From Undibacterium umbellatum (GTDB lineage Bacteria > Pseudomonadota > Gammaproteobacteria > Burkholderiales > Burkholderiaceae_D), in assembly GCF_014284125.1 (NCBI RefSeq), contig NZ_JACOFX010000010.1, positions 1-64,000 on the forward strand: DNA of 64,000 bases, in the 5' to 3' direction. Below the pieces are notes generated by a model. That model saw only the letters and a list, made by a program, of their open reading frames with translations. It was not told the origin of the DNA and did no database searches. The position numbers and the translations under genes were made by a program. Every line of letters starts with the position of its first letter. Position 1 is the stretch's first letter. Shown here in pieces: positions 48,183 through 55,901 of the stretch.

Positions 48183-49028
48183 TCAAGCCAGCTTGAATTT
48201 TTCCTGATAGTCGAAGACCAGGTGACCTTCATCCCTGCTCAGCAAAGTTGCCTTGGGCAAATCAAATAAAAAGCCCTGCAAAAGATAAGGACTAGCAGTC
48301 TGATTGGCCTCACGCAATGCCAGCAGGCGCTTCTGGTTTTCTATACGACGGAAGATGATATGGCATTGCGCGCGGTCAGCCTGCTCCAGCAAACGCACCT
48401 GGGCGTCCCCGTCATTGGCTAGACTGATATCCACCTTGATGGACGCGGGACGTATGCGTTCCAGCAAGTCTGCTGCCTGTTCCAGGCTGGCAGCATGCAA
48501 GCCTATGCGAAAACCATTGCGCCTGTAATTCTCGGCAACATGGGTCAAGACCCAGCGCTGGCTGGGCGTGATCAGCGGCAATTGCAGGACGATGTCAGGA
48601 TGCGGCAATTCCAGCACATCAAGTATGCGGCGGAAAGCCATGCCATGATTGCCCTCGACTGCAGCCAGCAAGCGGCTATGCACACTGAGGTATAAATCCA
48701 GGTTGGCACTTTCTGGCTGTCGGTAAAAATTCAGAGTATGCAAGAGCCGGCACAATCTATCCAACTCAACCGACTCATCATCATTGGCGGCATTTTCCAG
48801 CAGCTTCCAGATATTCAGCCCCTGGTCGTCACTGGCATAACTGCGCGCATACGCCTCATAGGCTACAATGCGGCCATCGTCACCTGCCCGTATGGCCTGG
48901 AAGGCGCTGGTCAGGGTGGAATTAAAATAACGTCCACGCGCACGCCCTTGTTCATCCAGCCATAAGTTGGTGGTGGCCAGCGTACTTTGCAGACGACTCA
49001 GGTAGTTTTGCAATGCGGGATAATGCAT
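48183..49028 (-). CDS. Degenerate EAL-domain protein in the sulfate transport locus
   Basis: A 281-residue protein with the outline of an EAL domain but without its catalytic residues. The EAL motif position reads YEAYARSY (57-64), the ExTE strand reads DIVLQLPL, and the DDFG loop is replaced by IGLHAASLEQ (175-184). KVDISL (Lys198), RRIENQKRL and QGFLFDLP remain. It should not hydrolyse cyclic di-GMP and may bind it or act as a protein-interaction module, as known for YdiV-like proteins. It lies 35 bases after sbp and before cysTWA, on the same strand, so it is probably expressed with sbp. Confidence 0.75.
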   Translation of the reverse strand: MHYPALQNYLSRLQSTLATTNLWLDEQGRARGRYFNSTLTSAFQAIRAGDDGRIVAYEAYARSYASDDQGLNIWKLLENAANDDESVELDRLCRLLHTLNFYRQPESANLDLYLSVHSRLLAAVEGNHGMAFRRILDVLELPHPDIVLQLPLITPSQRWVLTHVAENYRRNGFRIGLHAASLEQAADLLERIRPASIKVDISLANDGDAQVRLLEQADRAQCHIIFRRIENQKRLLALREANQTASPYLLQGFLFDLPKATLLSRDEGHLVFDYQEKFKLA

Positions 49029-49063
49029 GCCTGCCTCAGTTCCAAATTTTTTATAAACGAAGC

Positions 49064-50071
49064 TTATTTTTTGCCTGGCTGATAAATCTGGTCAAATACA
49101 CCACCGTCAGCAAAATGCACTTTTTGTGCCTTGGTCCAGCCACCGAAAGCTTCATCGATAGTGAACAGTTTCACTTTAGGGTATTGCGCCGCGTATTTCT
49201 TCGAAGCTTTTTCTGTCGTCGGACGGTAGTAATGTTTGGCGATGATATCCTGACCTTCATCGGTGTACAGGAAGTTCAGATAAGCTTCTGCCACCTTGCG
49301 GGTGCCCTTGCGGTCTACCACTTTGTCGACCACGGCAACCGAAGGTTCAGCAAGGATACTGGTAGCTGGTGCAACAATCTCGACCTTGTCCGGGCCAAGT
49401 TCTTTAATAGCCAGCAAGGCTTCGTTTTCCCACGCCAGCAAGACATCACCTATGCCACGCTCAACAAAGGTAGTGGTGGAACCGCGCGCACCGGAATCAA
49501 GTACTGGGACGTTTTTATACAGCTTGGACAAAAATTCTTTTGCCGTGGCTTCGCTACCGCCTGGCAATTTCAGGGCATAGCCCCAGGCTGCCAGATGATT
49601 CCAGCGTGCGCCGCCAGAAGTTTTTGGATTGGGTGTAATCACGGCAACGCCAGGTTTGACGATATCGCCCCAGTCCTTGATGCCTTTGGGATTACCCTTG
49701 CGCACCAGGAATACAATCGTCGAAGAATATGGTGAGGCATTGTGTGGCAAACGCTTTTGCCAGGCTTTGTCGACCAGGCCTTTTTCTGCAAGGGCATCGG
49801 TGTCATAGGCCAGTGCCAGGGTGGCTACGTCTGCATCCAGTCCATCTATGATGGCACGCGCCTGCTTGCCAGAGCCGCCATGGGATTGCTTGATAGTGAC
49901 ATTGTCACCGGTTTTGGCTTTCCATTGCTTGGCAAAAGCTTGGTTCACATCCTGATATAACTCACGGGTAGGGTCATAGGAAACATTGAGCAGGCTGATA
50001 TCCGCTGCCATTGCGACAGACGAAAAAGCCGTGGCAAAGCTTGCTGCAAGAATAAGTTTTTTGATCATCAT
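49064..50071 (-). CDS. sbp: Periplasmic sulfate-binding protein
   Basis: The substrate-binding component of the sulfate importer. The 335-residue protein has a signal peptide ([20 protein letters not shown], cleavage near residue 23) and family motifs [32 protein letters not shown] and [11 protein letters not shown]. It is the first gene of the locus on the minus strand, but is separated from cysTWA by the EAL gene and a 307-base gap. Two adjacent ATGs (50071 and 50068) are possible starts. Confidence 0.95.
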   Translation of the reverse strand: MMIKKLILAASFATAFSSVAMAADISLLNVSYDPTRELYQDVNQAFAKQWKAKTGDNVTIKQSHGGSGKQARAIIDGLDADVATLALAYDTDALAEKGLVDKAWQKRLPHNASPYSSTIVFLVRKGNPKGIKDWGDIVKPGVAVITPNPKTSGGARWNHLAAWGYALKLPGGSEATAKEFLSKLYKNVPVLDSGARGSTTTFVERGIGDVLLAWENEALLAIKELGPDKVEIVAPATSILAEPSVAVVDKVVDRKGTRKVAEAYLNFLYTDEGQDIIAKHYYRPTTEKASKKYAAQYPKVKLFTIDEAFGGWTKAQKVHFADGGVFDQIYQPGKK

Positions 50072-50396
50072 CTCTAGTCCTGGTAAGTAATAATTTTTAT
50101 GAGGAGTACAGGATAAAACGGTGCCATATAAATTAAAACGAAGTGTTTCGATGTTTTATATGCGATTTAGGCATATAGAGATGTAGATGCCCTAAAACCA
50201 GAATCTCACAACAGAGGTACCCAGCGGGCACAGAAGCGCACAGAGGCATCCGATGTCAATATAGTACGATTTCCATCACGCTGTCGGTTTATCGACAGAA
50301 ACGCGCTGTCTGTGCTCAACTTAATCACTTAGCCTTCAATCCACATATTTCCTCAAGACTGCGCTAAGATGACATCCTCTTCTTTTGGAGTTAACC
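50072..50396. other. Divergent region between sbp and the glutathione peroxidase gene
   Basis: No gene is supported. The sbp-proximal part has the candidate CysB box AAAACGAA (50135-50142) in an AT-rich setting. Around 50208-50246 is a CACAGAG-like stretch (CAACAGAGG, GGCACAGAAG, GCACAGAGGC) that may be a worn third copy of the repeat at 42859 and 52890. Confidence 0.35.
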
Positions 50397-50966
50397 ATGC
50401 TGCGACGCACACCAATACAAGCTGCTCTTTTTCTGAGTTTGATCACTTGCTCCTTGGGAGCATGGGCAGATACCGGTGATGCCTGCCCGGCCGTGCTGAA
50501 CCATAAATTCAAGCGTCTGCAAGATGAAACCCCGCAAGATCTTTGCCAGTACAAGGGCAAGGTTGCACTGGTCGTCAATACTGCGAGTTATTGCGGGTTC
50601 ACCAAGCAGTACGAAGGCCTGGAAGCCATGTACGCCAAATACAATGACAAGGGTCTGGTGGTACTGGGCTTCCCATCCAATGATTTTGGCAGGCAGGAGC
50701 CAGGCAATGACAAGCAAATTGCCGATTTTTGCTTTAATACCTATGGTGTGAAGTTCCCCATGTTCAGCAAATCTGCAGTCAGAGGCAAAGACGTCAATCC
50801 CATGTACGCGCAGATGATCAAGGCGACGGGCACGACACCGAAATGGAATTTTTACAAATATCTGATAGACCGCAAAGGCAATGTCGTGGCCGCCTATTCC
50901 AGCGACACAACTCCAGATGACAAGAAGCTGGTGGCAGACGTAGAGAAAGCCCTGGCAGCGCAATAA
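50397..50966 (+). CDS. Exported glutathione peroxidase-family protein
   Basis: A 189-residue thiol peroxidase with a signal peptide (about 1-24, AALFLSLITCSLGAWA) and the GPx core: peroxidatic Cys66 in NTASYCGFTKQYEGL, FPSNDFGRQEPG (conserved Gln region) and KWNFYKYL (conserved Trp-Asn). The active residue is cysteine, not selenocysteine. It probably reduces hydroperoxides in the periplasm, with thioredoxin-like reductants more likely than glutathione. The ATG at 50397 is preferred over a TTG four codons earlier. It stands alone and converges with the IclR gene. Confidence 0.88.
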   Translation: MLRRTPIQAALFLSLITCSLGAWADTGDACPAVLNHKFKRLQDETPQDLCQYKGKVALVVNTASYCGFTKQYEGLEAMYAKYNDKGLVVLGFPSNDFGRQEPGNDKQIADFCFNTYGVKFPMFSKSAVRGKDVNPMYAQMIKATGTTPKWNFYKYLIDRKGNVVAAYSSDTTPDDKKLVADVEKALAAQ

Positions 50967-50984
50967 AGTATAAAGCTTTCTCTT

Positions 50985-51779
50985 CTACAGCTTGGGCATA
51001 TGACCCAGCTGACGCGACAAGGAACTGGCACTGGCTCGCAAAGCTTGTGCCAGTTCGCCATTCCAGTCGGTATCAAAACTGCCCTTGGGGCCAGTAGCTG
51101 TAATCACCAGACTTAAGGTGCAGGCATGGTTGAATACCGGCGCGCTGAGGGCATTGATGCCCGGTATGGGCAGGCCCTGTGCCCTCGCCAGACCCTGCAC
51201 ACGTACTTCTGCCAGTACGCTGGCAATATCCCTGCTTGTCAACTGTACACCCGCCTGCCCTATCACCAATTCATCTTCGACTTCCCTGGCGATCACCTTG
51301 TCGACTAGCGCTTGTGGCAAGAAGGCAGAAAACACTAGTCCCGTTGCAGTACCCAGCATGGACATGACAGAGCCCGCATGCATATTCACATGGATGGGGC
51401 GGCTTGATTCTGCGATATACACCACGGTAGGGCCATGGCTGCCCCACACCGCCAGCGCGATGGTTTGATCTGTGGTTGCTGCGAGGCGGGTAATCTCAGG
51501 TATTGCCAGTTTGACGGGTGACATTTGCTGCAGGCTGACCAAACCCATTTGCAAGGCAAAGGGGCCCAGCTGGTAAGCACCAGTCGCCGCATCCTGTTCC
51601 ACCAGACCGAGTTTGCCAAAACTGACCAGATAGGCGTGAGCCTTCGAAGCAGGCATGCCGCTCTCACGAGCCAGATCCCCCAAGGACATGGCACGGCCAG
51701 AACTGACCAGTGCATTCAGGATAAGACCGCCGACTTCTATTGCACCTATGCCGCGTCTTTCCTTGTTTTTTTCAGTCAT
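50985..51779 (-). CDS. IclR-family transcriptional regulator
   Basis: A 264-residue regulator with an N-terminal winged helix (about 10-70, LGDLARESGMPASKAHAYL) and a C-terminal IclR effector domain (about 85-255, TIALAVWGSHGPTVVY, GLARAQGLPIPGINALSAPVF). IclR proteins often control aromatic or organic acid catabolism. It is divergent from the MBL-fold gene, with 135 bases between, and is likely to regulate that module. Confidence 0.88.
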   Translation of the reverse strand: MTEKNKERRGIGAIEVGGLILNALVSSGRAMSLGDLARESGMPASKAHAYLVSFGKLGLVEQDAATGAYQLGPFALQMGLVSLQQMSPVKLAIPEITRLAATTDQTIALAVWGSHGPTVVYIAESSRPIHVNMHAGSVMSMLGTATGLVFSAFLPQALVDKVIAREVEDELVIGQAGVQLTSRDIASVLAEVRVQGLARAQGLPIPGINALSAPVFNHACTLSLVITATGPKGSFDTDWNGELAQALRASASSLSRQLGHMPKL

Positions 51780-51865
51780 GGCTGCCTCTTATTTAATATG
51801 AATTCATTTTACTATTAACAAATGCATTTACAAATAACGAATTAATGCTTATTCTTGTTTTCTGT

Positions 51866-51890
51866 TGCATGCTTCAATTTTAAGCATGCA
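51866..51890. promoter_or_regulatory. Palindrome in the IclR / MBL-fold divergent region
   Basis: A perfect 9-bp inverted repeat (TGCATGCTT / AAGCATGCA) with a 7-base centre, 24 bases before the MBL-fold gene start. It could be the IclR operator or a leader hairpin. No clear promoter boxes can be matched to it. Confidence 0.45.
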
Positions 51891-51914
51891 CTGCACTGAT
51901 TAAAGGATGTTGCC

Positions 51915-52877
51915 ATGACTACCAAACAATTCGCCTCACACGCTGACCTGGAAGAAAAGAAAGTCAGCTTCCAGCAATTATCCGAACATGCCTACGCCTA
52001 TACCGCTGAGGGTGACCCGAATACTGGCATCATCATCGGTGACGATGCCGTCATGGTCATCGATACTCAGGCCACGCCCATCATGGCTCAGGATGTAGTA
52101 CGCCGCATCCGTGAGGTCACTGACAAACCAATCAAATATGTGGTGATGTCACACTACCATGCGGTGCGCGTACTTGGTGCCAGTGGCTATGTGGCTGAAG
52201 GTTTGGAACATATTATTGCCAGCCGCGATACTTTCGACCTGATTGTCGAACGTGGTGATGCGGATATGAAGAGTGAAATAGGCCGCTTCCCGCGCCTGTT
52301 CCGTAATGTTGAAAGCGTGCCTGGACTGACCTGGCCGACGATTACCTTCAAGGGTGAAATGTCGATCTGGCTGGGCAAGCTGGAGGTAAAGCTCATGCAG
52401 GTGGGCCGTGGTCATACCAAGGGAGACACCATCGTCTGGCTGCCACAGGAAAAAGTTTTGTTCTCTGGTGACCTGGTTGAATTTGGCGCGACACCGTATG
52501 CAGGCGATGCCTATTATTCAGACTGGCCGCAAACCCTGAGTAATCTGGAAGCGATGAAAGCCGAGAAACTGGTGCCTGGCCGTGGTGCTGCCCTGACTAC
52601 GCCAGAACTGGTGGCGGCAGGTCTCAGCGAAACCCGTTCTTTCATCAGCGATTTATTCACCAGCGTCAAAGCGGGGCAGCAACAACAGCATGACCTCAAT
52701 ACCATCTACAAGAATACCTACGCCGCTTTGAAACCCAAGTATGGTCACTGGGTGATCTTTGACCATTGCCTGCCGTTTGATGTTACACGTGCTTTTGATG
52801 AAGCATCTGGGCATGTTGATCCACGTGTGTGGACGGCAGAGCGTGATGTGGAGATGTGGAAGAGTTTGGAGGGTTAG
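51915..52877 (+). CDS. MBL-fold protein with a reduced metal site
   Basis: A 320-residue metallo-beta-lactamase-fold protein. The usual HxHxDH motif reads H80-Y-H82-A-V-R85, so the Asp and His of the second metal site are absent. H167 (GRGHTKGD) and D186 (FSGD) are kept, while the late PGHG motif reads PGRG (222-224). One three-histidine metal site therefore remains. My recollection is that close relatives share the HYHAVRV form, so this is probably a family trait rather than decay. AAGGATG lies upstream of the ATG. It is followed by a flavoprotein and DUF2783 gene. Confidence 0.82.
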   Translation: MTTKQFASHADLEEKKVSFQQLSEHAYAYTAEGDPNTGIIIGDDAVMVIDTQATPIMAQDVVRRIREVTDKPIKYVVMSHYHAVRVLGASGYVAEGLEHIIASRDTFDLIVERGDADMKSEIGRFPRLFRNVESVPGLTWPTITFKGEMSIWLGKLEVKLMQVGRGHTKGDTIVWLPQEKVLFSGDLVEFGATPYAGDAYYSDWPQTLSNLEAMKAEKLVPGRGAALTTPELVAAGLSETRSFISDLFTSVKAGQQQQHDLNTIYKNTYAALKPKYGHWVIFDHCLPFDVTRAFDEASGHVDPRVWTAERDVEMWKSLEG

Positions 52878-52889
52878 CATTAAGAGCGT

Positions 52890-53012
52890 CAAGACCTCTC
52901 AACCCAGAGACACGGAGGGAGGAAAGACTGCTTGCAGGCAGACTTCGTTACGCAGGCGAGCGGCATGCTACTCGAATTCCCTGCTACACCACAGAGAAAA
53001 ACAAGAGAAATT
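52890..53012. repeat. Dispersed CACAGAG-type repeat, copy 2
   Basis: The first 22 bases (52890-52911) match the right end of copy 1, read in the opposite direction, at 21 of 22 positions: CAAGACCTCTCAAC, one variable base, then AGAGAC. The rest is more diverged, with CACGGAGG and later CACAGAGAAA plus CAAGAGAA similar to copy 1. Boundaries beyond the conserved end are approximate. It separates the MBL-fold gene from the flavoprotein gene. Confidence 0.65.
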
Positions 53013-53080
53013 CTTTTGCTGTCATGAACCTTCAAATATCTCTGGGTCTTTCGCTTTAATCGCGCCGCAGGAGCCGCATT

Positions 53081-54757
53081 TTGCTTAGCACTTATCAATA
53101 TCAAAAATTCCCTTTCGTGACTCCACCGGAGTTGCAGACCAAGGAAATCACGCGTCGCAAAGTTGTGATAGTCGGTGCTGGTCCCGTGGGTTTGACGGCG
53201 GCGATAGATTGCAAGTTACAGGGACTAGATGTGCTGGTGCTTGATGACGATGATACGGTGTCGGTAGGTTCGCGCGGCTTGTGCTATGCCAAGCGCACGC
53301 TGGAGATACTTGACAGACTGGGCGTGGCAGTGGCGGTACGTAACAAGGGCGTAGAGTGGAATGTAGGGCGTACTTTTTTTCGCAAGGAAGAAGTATTCAA
53401 TTTTAATCTCTTGCCTGCGCCGGATCACAAGCATCCGGGCATGGTGAATTTGCAGCAATACTATCTGGAAGAATTTCTAGTTCAGCGTGCGGTGGAATTA
53501 GGCGTTGAGTTGCGCTGGAAAAACCGTGTCACTGCGATTGAGCGAGATGAAGAATTTTCCACCTTGCAGATAGCCACACCAGAAGGCGATTACAGCTTGC
53601 AAGCCGATTGGCTGATCGCCTGCGATGGTGCGCGCAGCCCCTTGCGCCAGATGCTGGGGCTGGAAGTCGAAGGCAAGGTTTTCATGGATCGTTTCCTGAT
53701 TGCCGATGTCGTCATGAAGGCCGACTTTCCGGCAGAGCGCTGGTTCTGGTTTGATCCACCTTTCCACCCAAATCAATCTGTGCTGCTACACCGTGAAGCC
53801 GACAATGTCTGGCGCATCGATTTTCAACTGGGCTGGGATGCCGACCCGGTGGAAGAACGCAAACCAGAAAACGTGATTCCCCGCATCAAGGCCATGCTTG
53901 GCGATGACAGGGAATTTGAACTCGAATGGGTCAGTGTCTACACCTTCCAGTGCAGGCGCATGGAAAAGTTCCGCCATGGCCGCGTGTTGTTTGCTGGCGA
54001 TGCTGCCCATCAGGTGTCACCCTTCGGCGCGCGTGGTGCCAATTCCGGCATACAGGATGCGGATAATCTGGTGTGGAAATTGAAGCTCGTCGTTGATGGC
54101 AAGGCACCAGCCAAATTGCTGGACACTTATTCAGATGAACGCGTATTTGCAGCCGATGAGAATCTGCTGAACTCGACACGCTCTACTGATTTCATCACGC
54201 CTAAAAGTGCGATCAGCAAGTGCTTTCGCAATGCAGTGTTGAGTCTGGCGCAAGAACATGCGTTTGCCCGCAAGCTGGTGAATTCAGGGCGACTATCTGT
54301 GCCGTCAACTTTATCAACTACTATTTTAAACACACCAGACCACGCCAGCTTTGATACTGCCCTACAAATTGGCGCACCATTTGAAGATGGGCCAGTCAGT
54401 ACTCAAAGTGGAACAGGTTTCCTGATCGATTACTTGCAGCCTGTTTTTCATGGCCTGTATTTCTGTGATGCCGTATCTGACATACCAGCTGCACATCTGG
54501 CTGCGATAAAGACTTTGGAACACGAAGCAATTCCAGTAGTCACGCTCATCATTTGCAAACAGGAAGGCGCGCTTGATGCCCACCTGATCCTGACTGATAC
54601 CAAGGGCTTGCTGCACCAGCGCTATGGCGCAGAAAATGGCAGCTATCACTTGTTGAGGCCAGATCAACATCTGACTGCACGCTGGCAGAAATTTGAAGTG
54701 AATCACATCCTTCGTGCAGTACAAACTGCATGCGGCAACTCATCAGGAGTGGCATGA
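53081..54757 (+). CDS. FAD-dependent aromatic-type monooxygenase
   Basis: A 558-residue class A flavoprotein monooxygenase-like protein. It has the FAD-binding GxGxxG in VVIVGAGPVGLTAAI (about 29-43), the DG motif CDGARSPLRQMLG, the GD motif VLFAGDAAHQVSPFGARG, and a C-terminal thioredoxin-like domain (about 400-558) as in phenol or hydroxybenzoate hydroxylases. Substrate unknown. The start is a TTG at 53081 with GGAG upstream. Its stop overlaps the DUF2783 start by ATGA. Confidence 0.85.
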   Translation: MLSTYQYQKFPFVTPPELQTKEITRRKVVIVGAGPVGLTAAIDCKLQGLDVLVLDDDDTVSVGSRGLCYAKRTLEILDRLGVAVAVRNKGVEWNVGRTFFRKEEVFNFNLLPAPDHKHPGMVNLQQYYLEEFLVQRAVELGVELRWKNRVTAIERDEEFSTLQIATPEGDYSLQADWLIACDGARSPLRQMLGLEVEGKVFMDRFLIADVVMKADFPAERWFWFDPPFHPNQSVLLHREADNVWRIDFQLGWDADPVEERKPENVIPRIKAMLGDDREFELEWVSVYTFQCRRMEKFRHGRVLFAGDAAHQVSPFGARGANSGIQDADNLVWKLKLVVDGKAPAKLLDTYSDERVFAADENLLNSTRSTDFITPKSAISKCFRNAVLSLAQEHAFARKLVNSGRLSVPSTLSTTILNTPDHASFDTALQIGAPFEDGPVSTQSGTGFLIDYLQPVFHGLYFCDAVSDIPAAHLAAIKTLEHEAIPVVTLIICKQEGALDAHLILTDTKGLLHQRYGAENGSYHLLRPDQHLTARWQKFEVNHILRAVQTACGNSSGVA

Positions 54758-54990
54758 TGCCTTTGAACCTGCAAGCGAATTTCCATTACCCCGCCAAATC
54801 TGCGCAGCGCGATTACAGCGCTGGTGATGATTTTTATCAGCTATTGATAGACTCCCATCGCGAGCTTAGTGATGAAGCCAGTGCGGCCCTGAATGCCAGA
54901 CTGATCTTGCTATTGGCAAATCACATCGGCGACATCAGCATCTTGCAGGAAGCCTTGCGCCTTTCAAAAGAAAACAATTCATCAAGCTGA
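54754..54990 (+). CDS. DUF2783 protein
   Basis: A 78-residue protein with the DUF2783 pattern: DDFYQLLIDSHRELSDEASAALNARLILLLANHIGD. It overlaps the flavoprotein stop by four bases (ATG at 54754, AGGAG upstream), and this pairing recurs in related genomes, suggesting a subunit or helper of the monooxygenase. Its function is not known. It converges with the TetR gene. Confidence 0.82.
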   Translation: MMPLNLQANFHYPAKSAQRDYSAGDDFYQLLIDSHRELSDEASAALNARLILLLANHIGDISILQEALRLSKENNSSS

Positions 54991-54995
54991 CTGCT

Positions 54996-55616
54996 TTAGG
55001 TTTTTCTCGCATCATTTGACAAAAAACCACCTATGGTTGCATGTACCATGGCATCGACTATCTGTTCATGTGTCAGGCGCTTGTCGCGCATGAGAAATTC
55101 CATGGTCGGGTCACAAGCGCGTGAATACAGGGTATAGACCAGCACATCATCCGGCACCAGCGGCGTCAATGCGCCCTGCTCTCTGGCTTGCGCCACCAGC
55201 GCATAAAAACGTTTATTGACACGCAGGGCCACCATCACATAATCGAGATTCAGCATCAGGCTGCGCTGCAAGGCCAGGCTGGTGGACGGCAGGTGTGGCA
55301 CGCCCCCCTGCAGGCGCAAGCGCAAGGACCAGGCCAGGATGTGCCTGATCTTGTCTATCGCTGGCATGTCGACCGCCAAGGTATCCAGTTCAGCCTGGGT
55401 TGCTTTCAGCAGCCGCGTCATGGCCGCACCCGCCAGCTTTTCCTTGGATGAAAAATGCTTGTACAGGCTGCCCTTGGCTATGCCCACCGCATCGGCGACA
55501 TCATCCATGGTCATCAAGTCATAACCTTTTTCTGATAAAAGGCGATTGACAGCATCAATGATGGCTTCTTCACGCGCATCAAACTGTTGTTTTTTAAAAG
55601 GAATACGGATTTCCAT
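54996..55616 (-). CDS. TetR-family transcriptional regulator
   Basis: A 206-residue regulator with an N-terminal TetR helix-turn-helix (about 14-60, MDDVADAVGIAKGSLYKHFSSKEKL) and a helical ligand domain. It is divergent from the lipid-modification cluster. Its promoter is covered by a perfect 26-bp palindrome, so it is very likely autoregulated and probably controls the cluster. The inducer is unknown; a fatty acid or lipid product is plausible. Confidence 0.9.
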   Translation of the reverse strand: MEIRIPFKKQQFDAREEAIIDAVNRLLSEKGYDLMTMDDVADAVGIAKGSLYKHFSSKEKLAGAAMTRLLKATQAELDTLAVDMPAIDKIRHILAWSLRLRLQGGVPHLPSTSLALQRSLMLNLDYVMVALRVNKRFYALVAQAREQGALTPLVPDDVLVYTLYSRACDPTMEFLMRDKRLTHEQIVDAMVHATIGGFLSNDARKT

Positions 55617-55645
55617 TATTTTTTCTGCACAAATAAAAACTTTGT

Positions 55646-55673
55646 AGTATATTTTGTGACTGATGAGTCACAA
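55646..55673 (-). promoter_or_regulatory. Promoter of the tetR gene
   Basis: On the minus strand TTGTGA (55668-55673) is separated by 16 bases from TATACT (55646-55651). The start codon is about 30 bases downstream. Nearly the whole promoter lies within the palindromic operator. Confidence 0.55.
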
Positions 55674-55676
55674 AAT
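55651..55676. promoter_or_regulatory. Palindromic operator, probable TetR-family site
   Basis: Perfect 11-bp arms ATTTTGTGACT and AGTCACAAAAT flank a 4-base centre (GATG). The palindrome spans the -35 to -10 region of the tetR promoter and is 225 bases upstream of the divergent FAD oxidoreductase gene. Confidence 0.8.
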
Positions 55677-55901
55677 GAAATTGACGGTCATATTTTAACC
55701 CAAGACGACATTTTTACCAGGTAAATTATTGAGCGAAGCAGATTGAGTGTGGCTAATCGATAAGGCGCATGAATCCAATCAGCCCTTATTTGCGTATCTA
55801 TAGATGTGCATGGATGACACCCAAGGCACTGCCGGGACGATTCCGCTAATAGATTCATCAATATGTGTTACTTTTACTAATATTCTGAACAGATACAGAT
55901 T

